This document shows positions 9,016-16,783 of a DNA stretch of 19,507 nt, piece by piece. Source of the DNA: Eubacterium sp. (GTDB taxonomy: Bacteria > Bacillota > Clostridia > Lachnospirales > CAG-274); the NCBI GenBank assembly GCA_020859645.1, contig JAJBVU010000017.1:1-19507 (forward strand). Direction: 5' to 3'. The notes below the pieces were generated by a model. The model did no database searches and was not told the DNA's origin. It worked only from the letters and a program-made list of their open reading frames with translations. The number at the start of each line of letters is the position of its first letter. Positions within the stretch are counted from its first letter, which is position 1. The position numbers and the translations under genes are program-made.

Positions 9016-10068
9016 TCAGGCTTCTCTCATTTTTTTAATACTCGATAAAGCATAAGCCGAGGGAATGTCCTTGCCCGAAGTCAGGTTTACGGAATAGTCT
9101 TTGGACTTTTCGGTTTCGTCAAGTTCCTTGAAAAGAGCATAGTAATCTCTTCCGCCTATGTTTTTGGTTTTAATGACATAGCCGTTATTTTCGGTTTCCC
9201 AAGCTGTGCTTAGTTTTCCGCTGCCGGAAAGACCCAAATAGAGGTATAAATAAGGTGCGGAATATGTTTCAACTCCTCCCTTATATTCATCGGCATATAC
9301 GTGTTTAATGGTTATCTTTTCTATATGGCTTATATATTCAGCCGGAGATGTATATCCCTCGGCTTTCATTTCATCTTCCGTAAACTTGCCGTAATAATCG
9401 TGACCATAGCTGTCGTCGGTTGATGAATAGGTATAAACTCCTTCATCATATGAAATTTCAAAGACATGTATTTCGTTTGCGGAAATATAAAAGCTGTCCG
9501 ATGCATAAAGCCCATTCGGTGTATTTGTCCAAAGCAGCTCATAAGGAGCTTCGCTTTCAAGTAAATATGTTGTTTCCCCGTTCTCAGACAAAGCAAGAGA
9601 AAACTTGTCGGAAAACGGTATTACGTCTTTAAATTCATATTCAACCTTCATAACCTGCCTTGCTCCCCATGTTGTTTCAAACAAAACTCCGGCTGTGTCA
9701 TCGTCAATATTATGCAGTATAAAGGAATTATGTCCTACCGCAAGCTGAGGATATTGAAGAATTTCGCCCTCATCGCCTTTATAAAGCTGATAATTCACAT
9801 AATACTGTCCTTGAGGAGAAAGCTCTTTGCCTTTACCGCCGAAAATAACAGAAGGCAGTTTAATTTTATCCGAGGGCTTAATTTCTCCGTCCGAAATTTC
9901 ATAAGGCTCATAATAATTGAAAAGAGAATATCCGTTTTCAAGCAATACACCGTTTTCATAGCGGTAGTCCGTAAGCTGAACCTCTTCACCCCAAACAGTC
10001 AGCACAGAGCCGGATAAAACCGACAGCAAGGTTATTGCCGTAGTTGTTCTTTTGATAAATTTTTTCAT
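9016..10068 (-). CDS. secreted protein, paralogue of the 496-residue SLH protein with its SLH domain lost
   Basis: The protein has 350 residues. The start is the ATG at 10068, preceded by GGGGTG five bases upstream; the frame is open further 5' but would overlap the previous gene. An N-terminal signal peptide (MKKFIKRTTTAITLLSVLSG) is nearly the same as that of the 496-residue paralogue (12566-14056), and both continue with EEVQLTDYRYE-like sequence. The middle, including VEYEFKDVIPFSDKFSLALS, resembles the WG-repeat-like part of the paralogues. It ends with IPSAYALSSIKKMREA, which matches the first helix of an SLH domain (compare EPSSWAKNSVNSL), and then a TGA. The wall-anchoring domain is therefore missing, and the protein may be released rather than displayed. 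It is the last gene of the operon. Its molecular function is unknown. Confidence 0.85.
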   Translation of the reverse strand: MKKFIKRTTTAITLLSVLSGSVLTVWGEEVQLTDYRYENGVLLENGYSLFNYYEPYEISDGEIKPSDKIKLPSVIFGGKGKELSPQGQYYVNYQLYKGDEGEILQYPQLAVGHNSFILHNIDDDTAGVLFETTWGARQVMKVEYEFKDVIPFSDKFSLALSENGETTYLLESEAPYELLWTNTPNGLYASDSFYISANEIHVFEISYDEGVYTYSSTDDSYGHDYYGKFTEDEMKAEGYTSPAEYISHIEKITIKHVYADEYKGGVETYSAPYLYLYLGLSGSGKLSTAWETENNGYVIKTKNIGGRDYYALFKELDETEKSKDYSVNLTSGKDIPSAYALSSIKKMREA

Positions 10069-10085
10069 AATAACACCCCATTTCA

Positions 10086-12548
10086 TCATTGACTGGCTGC
10101 CGCTTCGTATATGCGGCAAAGACATACATAAGCCTGTTCTCTTGAAAGGGCAGGGCTGTCTGTTTCCGTAAAATCAGCCGTTGTAAAGCTAATGTTTACA
10201 CCTAAAAGGTCGGCTAAGCTGTTAAGCATTGTTACCGCTTCATCATAGGAAATTCCTTTTGCCGGGGAAAATGTTGTTTCAGATGTGGGTTCTATTATGC
10301 CCATATAATCCGCAAAGGCTGCATACACGTCAGAAGTGTCTGAAAAGCTGTTTCTGTCTGTTTCGGCTTCAATTCCGTTTTGTCTTATGTATTCAAAAAT
10401 GTCCGTATATTGTGACTTGCAGAAAACATCGGCGGCAATATAAGCAAAATCCGCTCTTGAAATATTGTCTGAATAAAAGCAGTTATCCTCATTAAAAAGT
10501 ATTCCTGCTTCCGTAAGCTTTTCTATGCTTTCAGCCGCCCACTCAGAGGGTTCTTCTTTTGAAAGATAATTTTCGGCAGTTTCTCCATCAGACAGCATTT
10601 TGAAAACGCCGTATAAGCTGTTGTCATCGGCTATGCGGCTGCGGACTGCCTTTAAGCCCGAGTTTTTCGAAGCTTCATTATAGTCGGGCTGACTGTAAGC
10701 GTATTTTGCCGTTCCGCTTTTGCTGTATTCATCATATGAAAAATCGTCATAAACAAAATAGAAGGTTATGCCTGTTTGGGAAAGCATAAAGTCTAAAACA
10801 GAACGCTCTTCGGCACTGTTTGAGCCGTCGAAAACCTGCGGATCTTCAGCCTTTCCTTTTTTAACAACGTTTCCGTTACAGTCGAAAACAACATATTCAA
10901 ACCTGCTCTTTTTTGCACCTTCGGTGTCAGAAATAAGGCAGACACCCATATTTTTATTATCCTCACTTATAAAATAATCGGCAGTTACATTTTCGCTTTT
11001 CGTAAATGAATATAATATCTTTCCCGTTTCGCCGTTTAAAATGTCAGTAATTTCAGCACCGTTTTCCGTCCTTTCGGCTGTAAAGAAATTACCGTAAAAA
11101 GGCGTTATAAGGCTGTAGGTGCAATCGACCTTAATGTTTCCGTCCATATCTGTAATTCCGTAAAGGTCAGTGTCTATGTCACAGACCGTTATAAGATCTC
11201 CCAAAGGGTTTTGAGGAAAATATGAGGACGGATAAGCGGCTGAATAATAGTTTTCGTCTTTTTTATAGACGATATAATATTTTCCCGGCTTAAAGGCAAG
11301 ACTTCTGTCAGGCTTTACAATAACCGAAGGCACTTTAACACTGCTTTTGCCGTCATAATAATTAAGAAGCATACTTCCGTCTGTTAAAGAAACACTGTTT
11401 AAATATCTGCTTCTTGTAAGCTGTGTTTTTTCCGCTTCGCTGTAAAATTCTGTTTGATAGGATACAAAGGTTTTGCCTGTGCATATAACTCTGTATGGGT
11501 AAATGGCTTTTTCAGAATCCGTATTTGCTTCAAGACTGCATAAATCGCTTATTGAAACGCCGTAAACAGTGCCGTCCTCTGTGTTTCCCTCTCCGAAACA
11601 GCCGCCCTCTATAATATAGCTGTTCAGACTGCCGAAGGCTGCTCCCTTTTCATCAGCATTAATGTTAATATATCCGCCGTTTATGTATATATGAGATGAA
11701 ACAGAGCTGTTTTGACCGCTGCCGCCTATTCCCACACCGTTCTCTCCGGCTGTAATATTTATACGTCCTCCCGAAATTCTTATGTCGCTGCAATAGCCCA
11801 AACGTCCGCCGCCTATGGCTGCTCCGTTTGATGTTATGGCATTTACCGTTCCCCCTGTGACAGTTATATATTTTCCGTCGGAAATTCTGCCGCCGCCAAT
11901 GCCTGCTCCGCCGCTGTTACTTACAGCCGTTACATTTCCCCCGGTTATGTTTATATAGCTTCCGTCGCCGTATTCACCGCCGCCTATTCCGGCACCCATA
12001 CCGCCGACGGCGTTTATTGTTCCTCCGGCAATTAAAATGTTAGTGCCGTCAGTGCTGTGATCTCCGCCTATGCCTGCTCCGCTGCCTGTGTTTATAACCT
12101 CAGCTTTAAGCTTCCCCTTTTCACTGCCGTCGCCATAGCTGCTTGTAATTTTGAGAATATTGCCCTGAGAGGTCTTTTGCAAAGCCGCATATTCCGCTGA
12201 ACCTGTGTAAAGGCTGTTGTCGCCTTCAATATAAAGAGTGACATCTCCCTCGGCATCAATTTCAAAGGGCGAAGCCTTAGAGTTTGAAATATTCAAATCT
12301 TTTATTGTTACCGATACATCTTCATCGGAAATAATTTTAATTTTGTCTCTGTCTGTTGAACTGACACCGTTTTTCATTGTAATTTCATAGCTGCCGCCCT
12401 CCGTTATAACAAGGGTATTGCTTTTATAGGCATATCCGCTGTCTCCCAAAACAGAAAAATCTCCCGTATCTGCTCCGAAAACATTAAAACAGCCTATGCA
12501 CACAACAAATATAAAAGCAAATAAAACCGCAAATATATTCCTTTTCAT
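10086..12548 (-). CDS. SLH-domain surface protein with right-handed beta-helix-like repeats
   Basis: The 820-residue protein is secreted. Residues 1-26 form a signal peptide ending near VFGA. A DUF4353-like, carbohydrate-binding/beta-helix-type region follows, with six glycine-rich coils (GAGIGGG type) at about 157-307. A WG-repeat-like segment (CDIDTDLYGITDMDGNIKVD) lies near 456-475. The C-terminal 155 residues form divergent SLH modules with ISRAD, ISYDE and LSREQ in place of the canonical TRAE motif. SLH domains bind secondary cell-wall polymer, so the protein is probably displayed on the wall. The start ATG has GAGGTG upstream, and the gene lies 17 bp from each neighbour in the operon. 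No catalytic motif is evident, so the beta-helix is more likely a binding or structural stalk than an enzyme. Confidence 0.9.
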   Translation of the reverse strand: MKRNIFAVLFAFIFVVCIGCFNVFGADTGDFSVLGDSGYAYKSNTLVITEGGSYEITMKNGVSSTDRDKIKIISDEDVSVTIKDLNISNSKASPFEIDAEGDVTLYIEGDNSLYTGSAEYAALQKTSQGNILKITSSYGDGSEKGKLKAEVINTGSGAGIGGDHSTDGTNILIAGGTINAVGGMGAGIGGGEYGDGSYINITGGNVTAVSNSGGAGIGGGRISDGKYITVTGGTVNAITSNGAAIGGGRLGYCSDIRISGGRINITAGENGVGIGGSGQNSSVSSHIYINGGYININADEKGAAFGSLNSYIIEGGCFGEGNTEDGTVYGVSISDLCSLEANTDSEKAIYPYRVICTGKTFVSYQTEFYSEAEKTQLTRSRYLNSVSLTDGSMLLNYYDGKSSVKVPSVIVKPDRSLAFKPGKYYIVYKKDENYYSAAYPSSYFPQNPLGDLITVCDIDTDLYGITDMDGNIKVDCTYSLITPFYGNFFTAERTENGAEITDILNGETGKILYSFTKSENVTADYFISEDNKNMGVCLISDTEGAKKSRFEYVVFDCNGNVVKKGKAEDPQVFDGSNSAEERSVLDFMLSQTGITFYFVYDDFSYDEYSKSGTAKYAYSQPDYNEASKNSGLKAVRSRIADDNSLYGVFKMLSDGETAENYLSKEEPSEWAAESIEKLTEAGILFNEDNCFYSDNISRADFAYIAADVFCKSQYTDIFEYIRQNGIEAETDRNSFSDTSDVYAAFADYMGIIEPTSETTFSPAKGISYDEAVTMLNSLADLLGVNISFTTADFTETDSPALSREQAYVCLCRIYEAAASQ
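11628..12080 (-). repeat. six tandem 28-31-residue coils in the 820-residue surface protein
   Basis: The motif G-[AV]-[GA]-[IF]-G-G/S begins at residues 157, 185, 214, 242, 271 and 302, a period of 28, 29, 28, 29 and 31. Each coil continues with a DG or similar turn, alternating hydrophobics (INITGGNVTAV type) and a GG turn. The last copy is degenerate (GAAFGS). Spacing and composition suggest stacked rungs of a beta-solenoid. Confidence 0.8.
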
Positions 12549-12565
12549 AATAACACCTCATTTCA

Positions 12566-14056
12566 TCATTGTTTTACTGCCGCTTCATATATTCGGCAAA
12601 GATTTTTATAAGCCTGTTCTCTCGAAAGAGCAGGTCTTTCATCACCCTCAAAGTCTGCCGCTGTAAAACTAAGGCTTAAGCCTAACCGCTTTGACGTGTT
12701 GTTAAGCATTGCCGCCGCTTCATCGTAGGAAATACCCCTTGCAGGTGAAAATGTATTGTCATCGGTTTCGCTCATAATTCCCAAACGGCAGGCAAGAAGG
12801 GCATATACATTCTTTGTGTCGTCAAATCTGTTATAATCTATTTCAATATTGTTTTGGGTTATGTAATCGGAGACATCTGAGCCTTTGGCTTTGCAGAAAA
12901 CCTCAGCTGCCAAAGCGGCAAAGTCAAGCCTTGAAATATTGTCAGTATAGCGGCAGGCTGATTCGTTATATAAAAGCCCTTCTGATTTCAAGCTGTTGAC
13001 ACTGTTTTTTGCCCAAGATGAAGGCTCGTCATATGTGCGGTAGTCGGCTTCGTTTTCGCCTTCTTCAAGCTCTCTGAAAACCGCATAATACGTCTTTCCG
13101 CCGATTTCCTTTGTGCGAAGTCTCAAATTGTGTTTTTCAACCGTATCTTCATCGTATGCTCCGCTAACTATTCTGTTATAAACTCTGCCGTCTTTGTCTT
13201 GAATAGTCTCGCTGTGATGATATGATATTTCGCCTAATAAAAATTTTTCCTCACACTCATCCCTTGAAGCGTTATTACTGCTGTCTATAATATTTCCGTC
13301 GAGATCGCAGAACATATACACTGCACAGGAAGATGTAAAACCGTACACCGCAAAATAATTGCCGTCTTCGCTTATATAATAATAAAAACTGCGGTTTAAT
13401 GCTCCTTCATCATTTGAGTTCAAATACTTAAAAAGAACCTTTCCGTTTTCAGGATTTATAACATAATAATGTTTGAAATAGGTTGTTTCTCCGGCATCAT
13501 AGGCTAAAAAAAGCTTGTTAAAGGGCTGTATGCTTGTGTAAATAAAATCAACGGCAATATTTCCGTCCTTATCTAAAATGCCGCATTTATGCGTGTCTAT
13601 ATCATAAGCCGCATAATATTTTCCGCCTGCGCCTTGAGGATTTATCCTTACGCTTGCACCGTATTCTCCCCTTGAATGTGTAGTATACTGATAAAAATAG
13701 TACATTACATATTTTTCCGGCTTAAAAGCAACTGTTCCGTCAGGAGACAAAAGAGAAACAGGTCTTTTCGTCCTTTTGTTTTCTCTTTCCAAACATTCAC
13801 CCTGCCAACAAATATAGTTATAATAAATCTCGTCGCTGCCCGGCACATTCCAAATTTGACGTTCGTGCATAGGGTAGCTTGAACCCGGCAAAGGCACTTC
13901 ATAATCCAAAAGAACATAATCGTGTTTTAAAATCTGTCCGCTTTCATAGCGGTAGTCTGTCAGCTGAATTTCTTCACCCCAAGCGGTCAGTACCGAACCG
14001 CTTAAAACCGACAGCAAAGTCAAAGCCGCCGCCATTGTTTTAAAAAAATTTTTCAT
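12566..14056 (-). CDS. SLH-domain surface protein with WG-repeat-like module
   Basis: The protein has 496 residues. It starts at an ATG with GAGGAGGG upstream. A signal peptide occupies about residues 1-27 (LTLLSVLSGSVLTAWG). Residues 147-190 contain a WG-repeat-like unit (AAYDIDTHKCGILDKDGNIA, then FIYTSIQPFNKLFLAYD), and a second related unit is near 245-257 (MFCDLDGNII). Residues 344-496 form a divergent SLH domain with ISRLD, ISYDE and LSREQ motifs. It is a close relative of both downstream genes: its signal peptide matches the 350-residue protein and its C-terminus matches the 820-residue protein, also at DNA level. It is first of the three surface-protein genes, 50 bp after the last DUF4367 gene. 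Wall attachment is inferred; the binding partner is unknown. Confidence 0.9.
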   Translation of the reverse strand: MKNFFKTMAAALTLLSVLSGSVLTAWGEEIQLTDYRYESGQILKHDYVLLDYEVPLPGSSYPMHERQIWNVPGSDEIYYNYICWQGECLERENKRTKRPVSLLSPDGTVAFKPEKYVMYYFYQYTTHSRGEYGASVRINPQGAGGKYYAAYDIDTHKCGILDKDGNIAVDFIYTSIQPFNKLFLAYDAGETTYFKHYYVINPENGKVLFKYLNSNDEGALNRSFYYYISEDGNYFAVYGFTSSCAVYMFCDLDGNIIDSSNNASRDECEEKFLLGEISYHHSETIQDKDGRVYNRIVSGAYDEDTVEKHNLRLRTKEIGGKTYYAVFRELEEGENEADYRTYDEPSSWAKNSVNSLKSEGLLYNESACRYTDNISRLDFAALAAEVFCKAKGSDVSDYITQNNIEIDYNRFDDTKNVYALLACRLGIMSETDDNTFSPARGISYDEAAAMLNNTSKRLGLSLSFTAADFEGDERPALSREQAYKNLCRIYEAAVKQ

Positions 14057-14106
14057 AAAAATCCCTCCTCGTAAGCATTATTTTCGTCAAGGTTATAAAT
14101 ACGTTT

Positions 14107-14694
14107 TTAACCTAAATTCCGTACAATTTGTTTAGCCTGTTTTTCGTTAAGTATGCCTGTTATCATATATGAATAGCCGTTATATACCCATTCGATAACC
14201 GTTCTTCCGTTGTTGCTCATAACATTAAATGCTGTGTTTTTATGTGTAACAGTATAAACAGGAGTATCATCTTTTTCAATAAATATGCTTTTTCCTTCCT
14301 CTATAAGCCGTATAACAAGCTTTATTTCCGCTCCGTCATTTTCAGCCGATACAAAGCATATAATAACCGTACCTGTTATATCCGAGTGGGAAACACTGTC
14401 AAGCCTATAATCCTCCGGCAAATATTCCGGCAGTAAAAATTTTACTCCTAATTTTTCTTCAAGTTCGCCTATTGTTGAGTAGGAGGTGAAACCGCTGTCC
14501 TTCAAATCGGTTATTTCTGTTTCCGTATGGCGAAGATTAAGCTTGTTATTTAAAATCTTCAAGCCGGAAATTATATTTGTACCTGTCAAAAAAACGGAAA
14601 TCATGTTTATAACCGCAAAAGCAAAAACAACAGCAAGCACAGCCTTTATAAGTTTATTTTCGCCAAATAAAATTTTATCGAAGTTTCCGCACAT
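14107..14694 (-). CDS. single-pass membrane protein with DUF4367-type ectodomain (third short copy)
   Basis: The protein has 195 residues, with one membrane segment at about 15-37 and an outside domain at about 76-194. The domain carries the same motifs as its neighbours: YSTI, LLPEYLPEDY, EKDDTPVYT, NNGRTVIEWVYNGYSYMITG, and a C-terminal KQIVRNLG helix. I chose the ATG at 14694 over the in-frame GTG at 14703. MCGNFDK aligns with the MKGDFDK start of the paralogue, and the GTG would directly follow the previous stop codon with no room for a binding site. The ribosome site is weak (AGGA at 12 bases), so translation may be coupled to the preceding gene. DUF4367 domains often sit on anti-sigma factors, but this copy has almost no cytoplasmic part. 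Confidence 0.85.
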   Translation of the reverse strand: MCGNFDKILFGENKLIKAVLAVVFAFAVINMISVFLTGTNIISGLKILNNKLNLRHTETEITDLKDSGFTSYSTIGELEEKLGVKFLLPEYLPEDYRLDSVSHSDITGTVIICFVSAENDGAEIKLVIRLIEEGKSIFIEKDDTPVYTVTHKNTAFNVMSNNGRTVIEWVYNGYSYMITGILNEKQAKQIVRNLG

Positions 14695-14703
14695 AATTAT
14701 CAC

Positions 14704-15309
14704 TTATCCTATATTGTTTACAATCTTTTTAACTTCATTTTCTTCGATTATACCGCTTAAAATATATGTATATCCGTTAAAATCCCAACATATAACCGTA
14801 TCGCCGTTGTTGCCGTATACTTCGAACTTAATGTTGTTATGTGTAATAGTGTAAGGCGGAGTGTCGTCTTTTTCGACATACAAATTCCAGCTTGTATGTT
14901 CATCGTTTTCTATTATATGGGCAGCAAGCATTTTAATTTCGCTTCCCTCGTTCTTTTCCGATGAAAAACTGATAACCGCAGTCTCCGAAATATCCGAATA
15001 AATAACATACTGTAAAACATAATCATCGGGCAGCCACCCCGGCAGCATAAATTTTGTTCCTGCATATTCTTCCATTTCGTTTACAGTTGAATAGGCATCA
15101 AAGCCGCTGTCTTCGGTATCAGTTTTTTCTATCTCCTGATAACGAAGATTTTTAAGATTACTCTCGAAAATGTCGGAAAGTGAAAAAAGATTTCCCCTTA
15201 TAAGCATAAAGCAAACTGCACATACGGCGGCAAGCCAAATTACGACAGTAAAAGCTATTTTTAATTTGTTGGCTTTTGGCTTATCGGTATTGCCAAAATT
15301 ATCTTCCAT
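14704..15309 (-). CDS. single-pass membrane protein with DUF4367-type ectodomain (second short copy)
   Basis: The protein has 201 residues, with a short hydrophilic N-terminus, a membrane segment at about 17-37, and an extracytoplasmic domain at about 77-200. Landmarks are YSTV, MLPGWLPDDY, EKDDTPPYTITHNN, NNGDTVICW and NGYTYILSG. It has an insertion (HTSWNL) before EKDDTP that the other copies lack. The start ATG has AAGGGGGA six bases upstream. The preceding gene ends 11 bp before it. By domain content it resembles the outer half of the anti-sigma factor two genes upstream, which suggests a sensing or competing partner rather than a sigma-binding protein. That role is inference. Confidence 0.87.
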   Translation of the reverse strand: MEDNFGNTDKPKANKLKIAFTVVIWLAAVCAVCFMLIRGNLFSLSDIFESNLKNLRYQEIEKTDTEDSGFDAYSTVNEMEEYAGTKFMLPGWLPDDYVLQYVIYSDISETAVISFSSEKNEGSEIKMLAAHIIENDEHTSWNLYVEKDDTPPYTITHNNIKFEVYGNNGDTVICWDFNGYTYILSGIIEENEVKKIVNNIG

Positions 15310-15320
15310 AGTTATCCCCC

Positions 15321-15893
15321 TTATCTAATATTGTTTACAATCTTTTTAACCTCTTTTTCTTCAATCGTACCGCTGAGCATATAGGAATATCCGTTGTCCA
15401 TCCATTCGATAACAGTTTCGCCGTTATTGCCGAAAACATTATATTCTGTGTTGTTATGTATAATTTTAGTAACAGGTGTATCGTCCTTTTCAATCATTAT
15501 ACTTCTGTTTTCGCTCATGAGTCTTGCGCAAAGCTGTATGTCGCCCTTTGTTATGTCTTCGGAAGAAAAATTAATAACCGCAGACTCTGCCATATCCGAA
15601 TAGATAACATACCCCACATCATAGCCCTTGGGCAGATATGAGGGAAGCATAAGTTTAAGCCCTATATGCTCTTCAACATCCTTTATTGTGGAATATTGTT
15701 CAAAACCGCTGCCCTCACAATCGATTTTTTCAGTTTCCCGGTTTCTCATCGCTTCAAGTCTGCTGCCTGAAATATCAAAAAACGAAAGTTCGTTTCCGCT
15801 TGTTAAAAAAACACAGGCTGCGCATATAACCATAAACGCAGCAACAGCAGCTGCCTTTATAAATTTGACTGTTTTGTCAAAATCGCCTTTCAT
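15321..15893 (-). CDS. single-pass membrane protein with DUF4367-type ectodomain (first short copy)
   Basis: The protein has 190 residues, with a membrane segment at about 12-31 and an ectodomain at about 73-188. It shows YSTI, MLPSYLPKGY, IEKDDTPVTKIIHNN, NNGETVIEWMDNGYSYMLSG and a terminal KKIVNNI helix. Its ectodomain aligns over its whole length with those of the three neighbouring DUF4367 genes. AAAGGAG lies four bases before the ATG and abuts the stop region of the anti-sigma gene (10 bp apart), so the two are very likely translated from one message. The N-terminal tail of about 11 residues is too short to hold a sigma factor in the known way. Confidence 0.88.
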   Translation of the reverse strand: MKGDFDKTVKFIKAAAVAAFMVICAACVFLTSGNELSFFDISGSRLEAMRNRETEKIDCEGSGFEQYSTIKDVEEHIGLKLMLPSYLPKGYDVGYVIYSDMAESAVINFSSEDITKGDIQLCARLMSENRSIMIEKDDTPVTKIIHNNTEYNVFGNNGETVIEWMDNGYSYMLSGTIEEKEVKKIVNNIR

Positions 15894-15903
15894 AAAACTC
15901 CTT

Positions 15904-16716
15904 TCAACTTATGCTGTCAATAATTTTTTCAACCTCTTCCTCATTGATATTACCGTTTAATTCATACAAATATCCATCGTATGCCCACTCTATGACAACA
16001 GCCCCGTCTCGCTGAAAAACATTATAAGAAATGTTATTGTGGGTAATGACATTAGCTTCTCCGTTTTCCTCTTGAATATCGTCATTTGCCTCGTTTTCCA
16101 AAGGCTTTATGCGAAATATAAGTTCCTCATCTAAATTTTCTTCGGAAATAAAAGAAATAGTCGAATAACCTGTTGTTTTCGAGTAAACAGCATAACTGAA
16201 TTTATATTCGTCCGGCAAAAATACGGGAAGAAGAAAGTCATTTTCTGTATATTCCTCAAGCTCCTCTACTGATGAAAACATTTTAAAATCATTCTCTTCC
16301 GGGTCACTGCCGCTTATGGTCAGAAGCTCGTCGGAAACAGTACGATAGCCCGAAAATTTATTCGCACCGACAAAAAGGTTGGAGCATATACTTATAACAA
16401 TAACCATCATCGTTGCAATGCCAACAAGGCGAAGCCTGCGGAATGTTTTACCTTTTCCGCCCGGTTTTTTGCTTTCGTGCGTGTCCGTCTTAGGCATATC
16501 TTCCGTCAAATATTCATCTTCAAATCTTTTCCAAACCTCCTTTTTCGGAAATTTGTAAGGCAAAGGATTAATTTCATCAAGCCTTGCGTTAATTTCATCA
16601 AGCCTTGCAAAATCCTTTTCACCTAAATTATCCTTGTCAATCAAATCGTCAAGCTCCCCGTTAAGCACTTCAACCTCCTGTTTTATTTTTTCCTCTTTCT
16701 CCAAATTTTTCTTCAT
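15904..16716 (-). CDS. putative membrane anti-sigma factor with DUF4367 ectodomain
   Basis: The protein has 270 residues. A charged cytoplasmic N-terminal region (1-95) with helical segments is followed by one membrane span (about 98-116) and a DUF4367-type outside domain (about 150-268: LLPVFLPDEY, ITHNNISYNVF, VVIEWAYDGYLYELNG). Position directly after an ECF sigma gene and a single membrane span point to an anti-sigma factor that holds the sigma at the membrane until an envelope signal arrives. No HxxxCxxC zinc motif is present, so it is not of the ZAS class. The cytoplasmic part contains a doubled ARLDEIN heptad encoded by a perfect 20-bp DNA repeat. AGGAGGGG precedes the ATG. Sigma binding is inferred from context, not from a recognised domain. 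Confidence 0.82.
   Translation of the reverse strand: MKKNLEKEEKIKQEVEVLNGELDDLIDKDNLGEKDFARLDEINARLDEINPLPYKFPKKEVWKRFEDEYLTEDMPKTDTHESKKPGGKGKTFRRLRLVGIATMMVIVISICSNLFVGANKFSGYRTVSDELLTISGSDPEENDFKMFSSVEELEEYTENDFLLPVFLPDEYKFSYAVYSKTTGYSTISFISEENLDEELIFRIKPLENEANDDIQEENGEANVITHNNISYNVFQRDGAVVIEWAYDGYLYELNGNINEEEVEKIIDSIS
16568..16608 (-). repeat. perfect 20-bp tandem duplication (21-bp period) inside the anti-sigma gene
   Basis: The plus-strand 20-mer starting TTAATTTCATC occurs at 16568-16587 and again at 16589-16608 with one base between. It doubles seven codons in frame (ARLDEIN, residues 37-43 and 44-50). The absence of any mismatch suggests a recent or slippage-prone duplication. Confidence 0.9.
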
Positions 16717-16783
16717 AAATCACCCCTCCTACTTATATATGTGAAATTCGACCCAAAAAGTCAGCATAATTTTTAAAGTTTTT

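Noticed and set aside
10069..10125. Longer N-terminus for the 350-residue protein
   Set aside because: The extra 19 residues overlap the end of the preceding gene and lack a binding site. The ATG at 10068 has GGGGTG and starts the signal peptide shared with the paralogue.
14695..14703. GTG start three codons earlier for the third DUF4367 copy
   Set aside because: The GTG directly follows the previous stop, has no space for a ribosome site, and breaks the MxGxFDK alignment with the paralogue.
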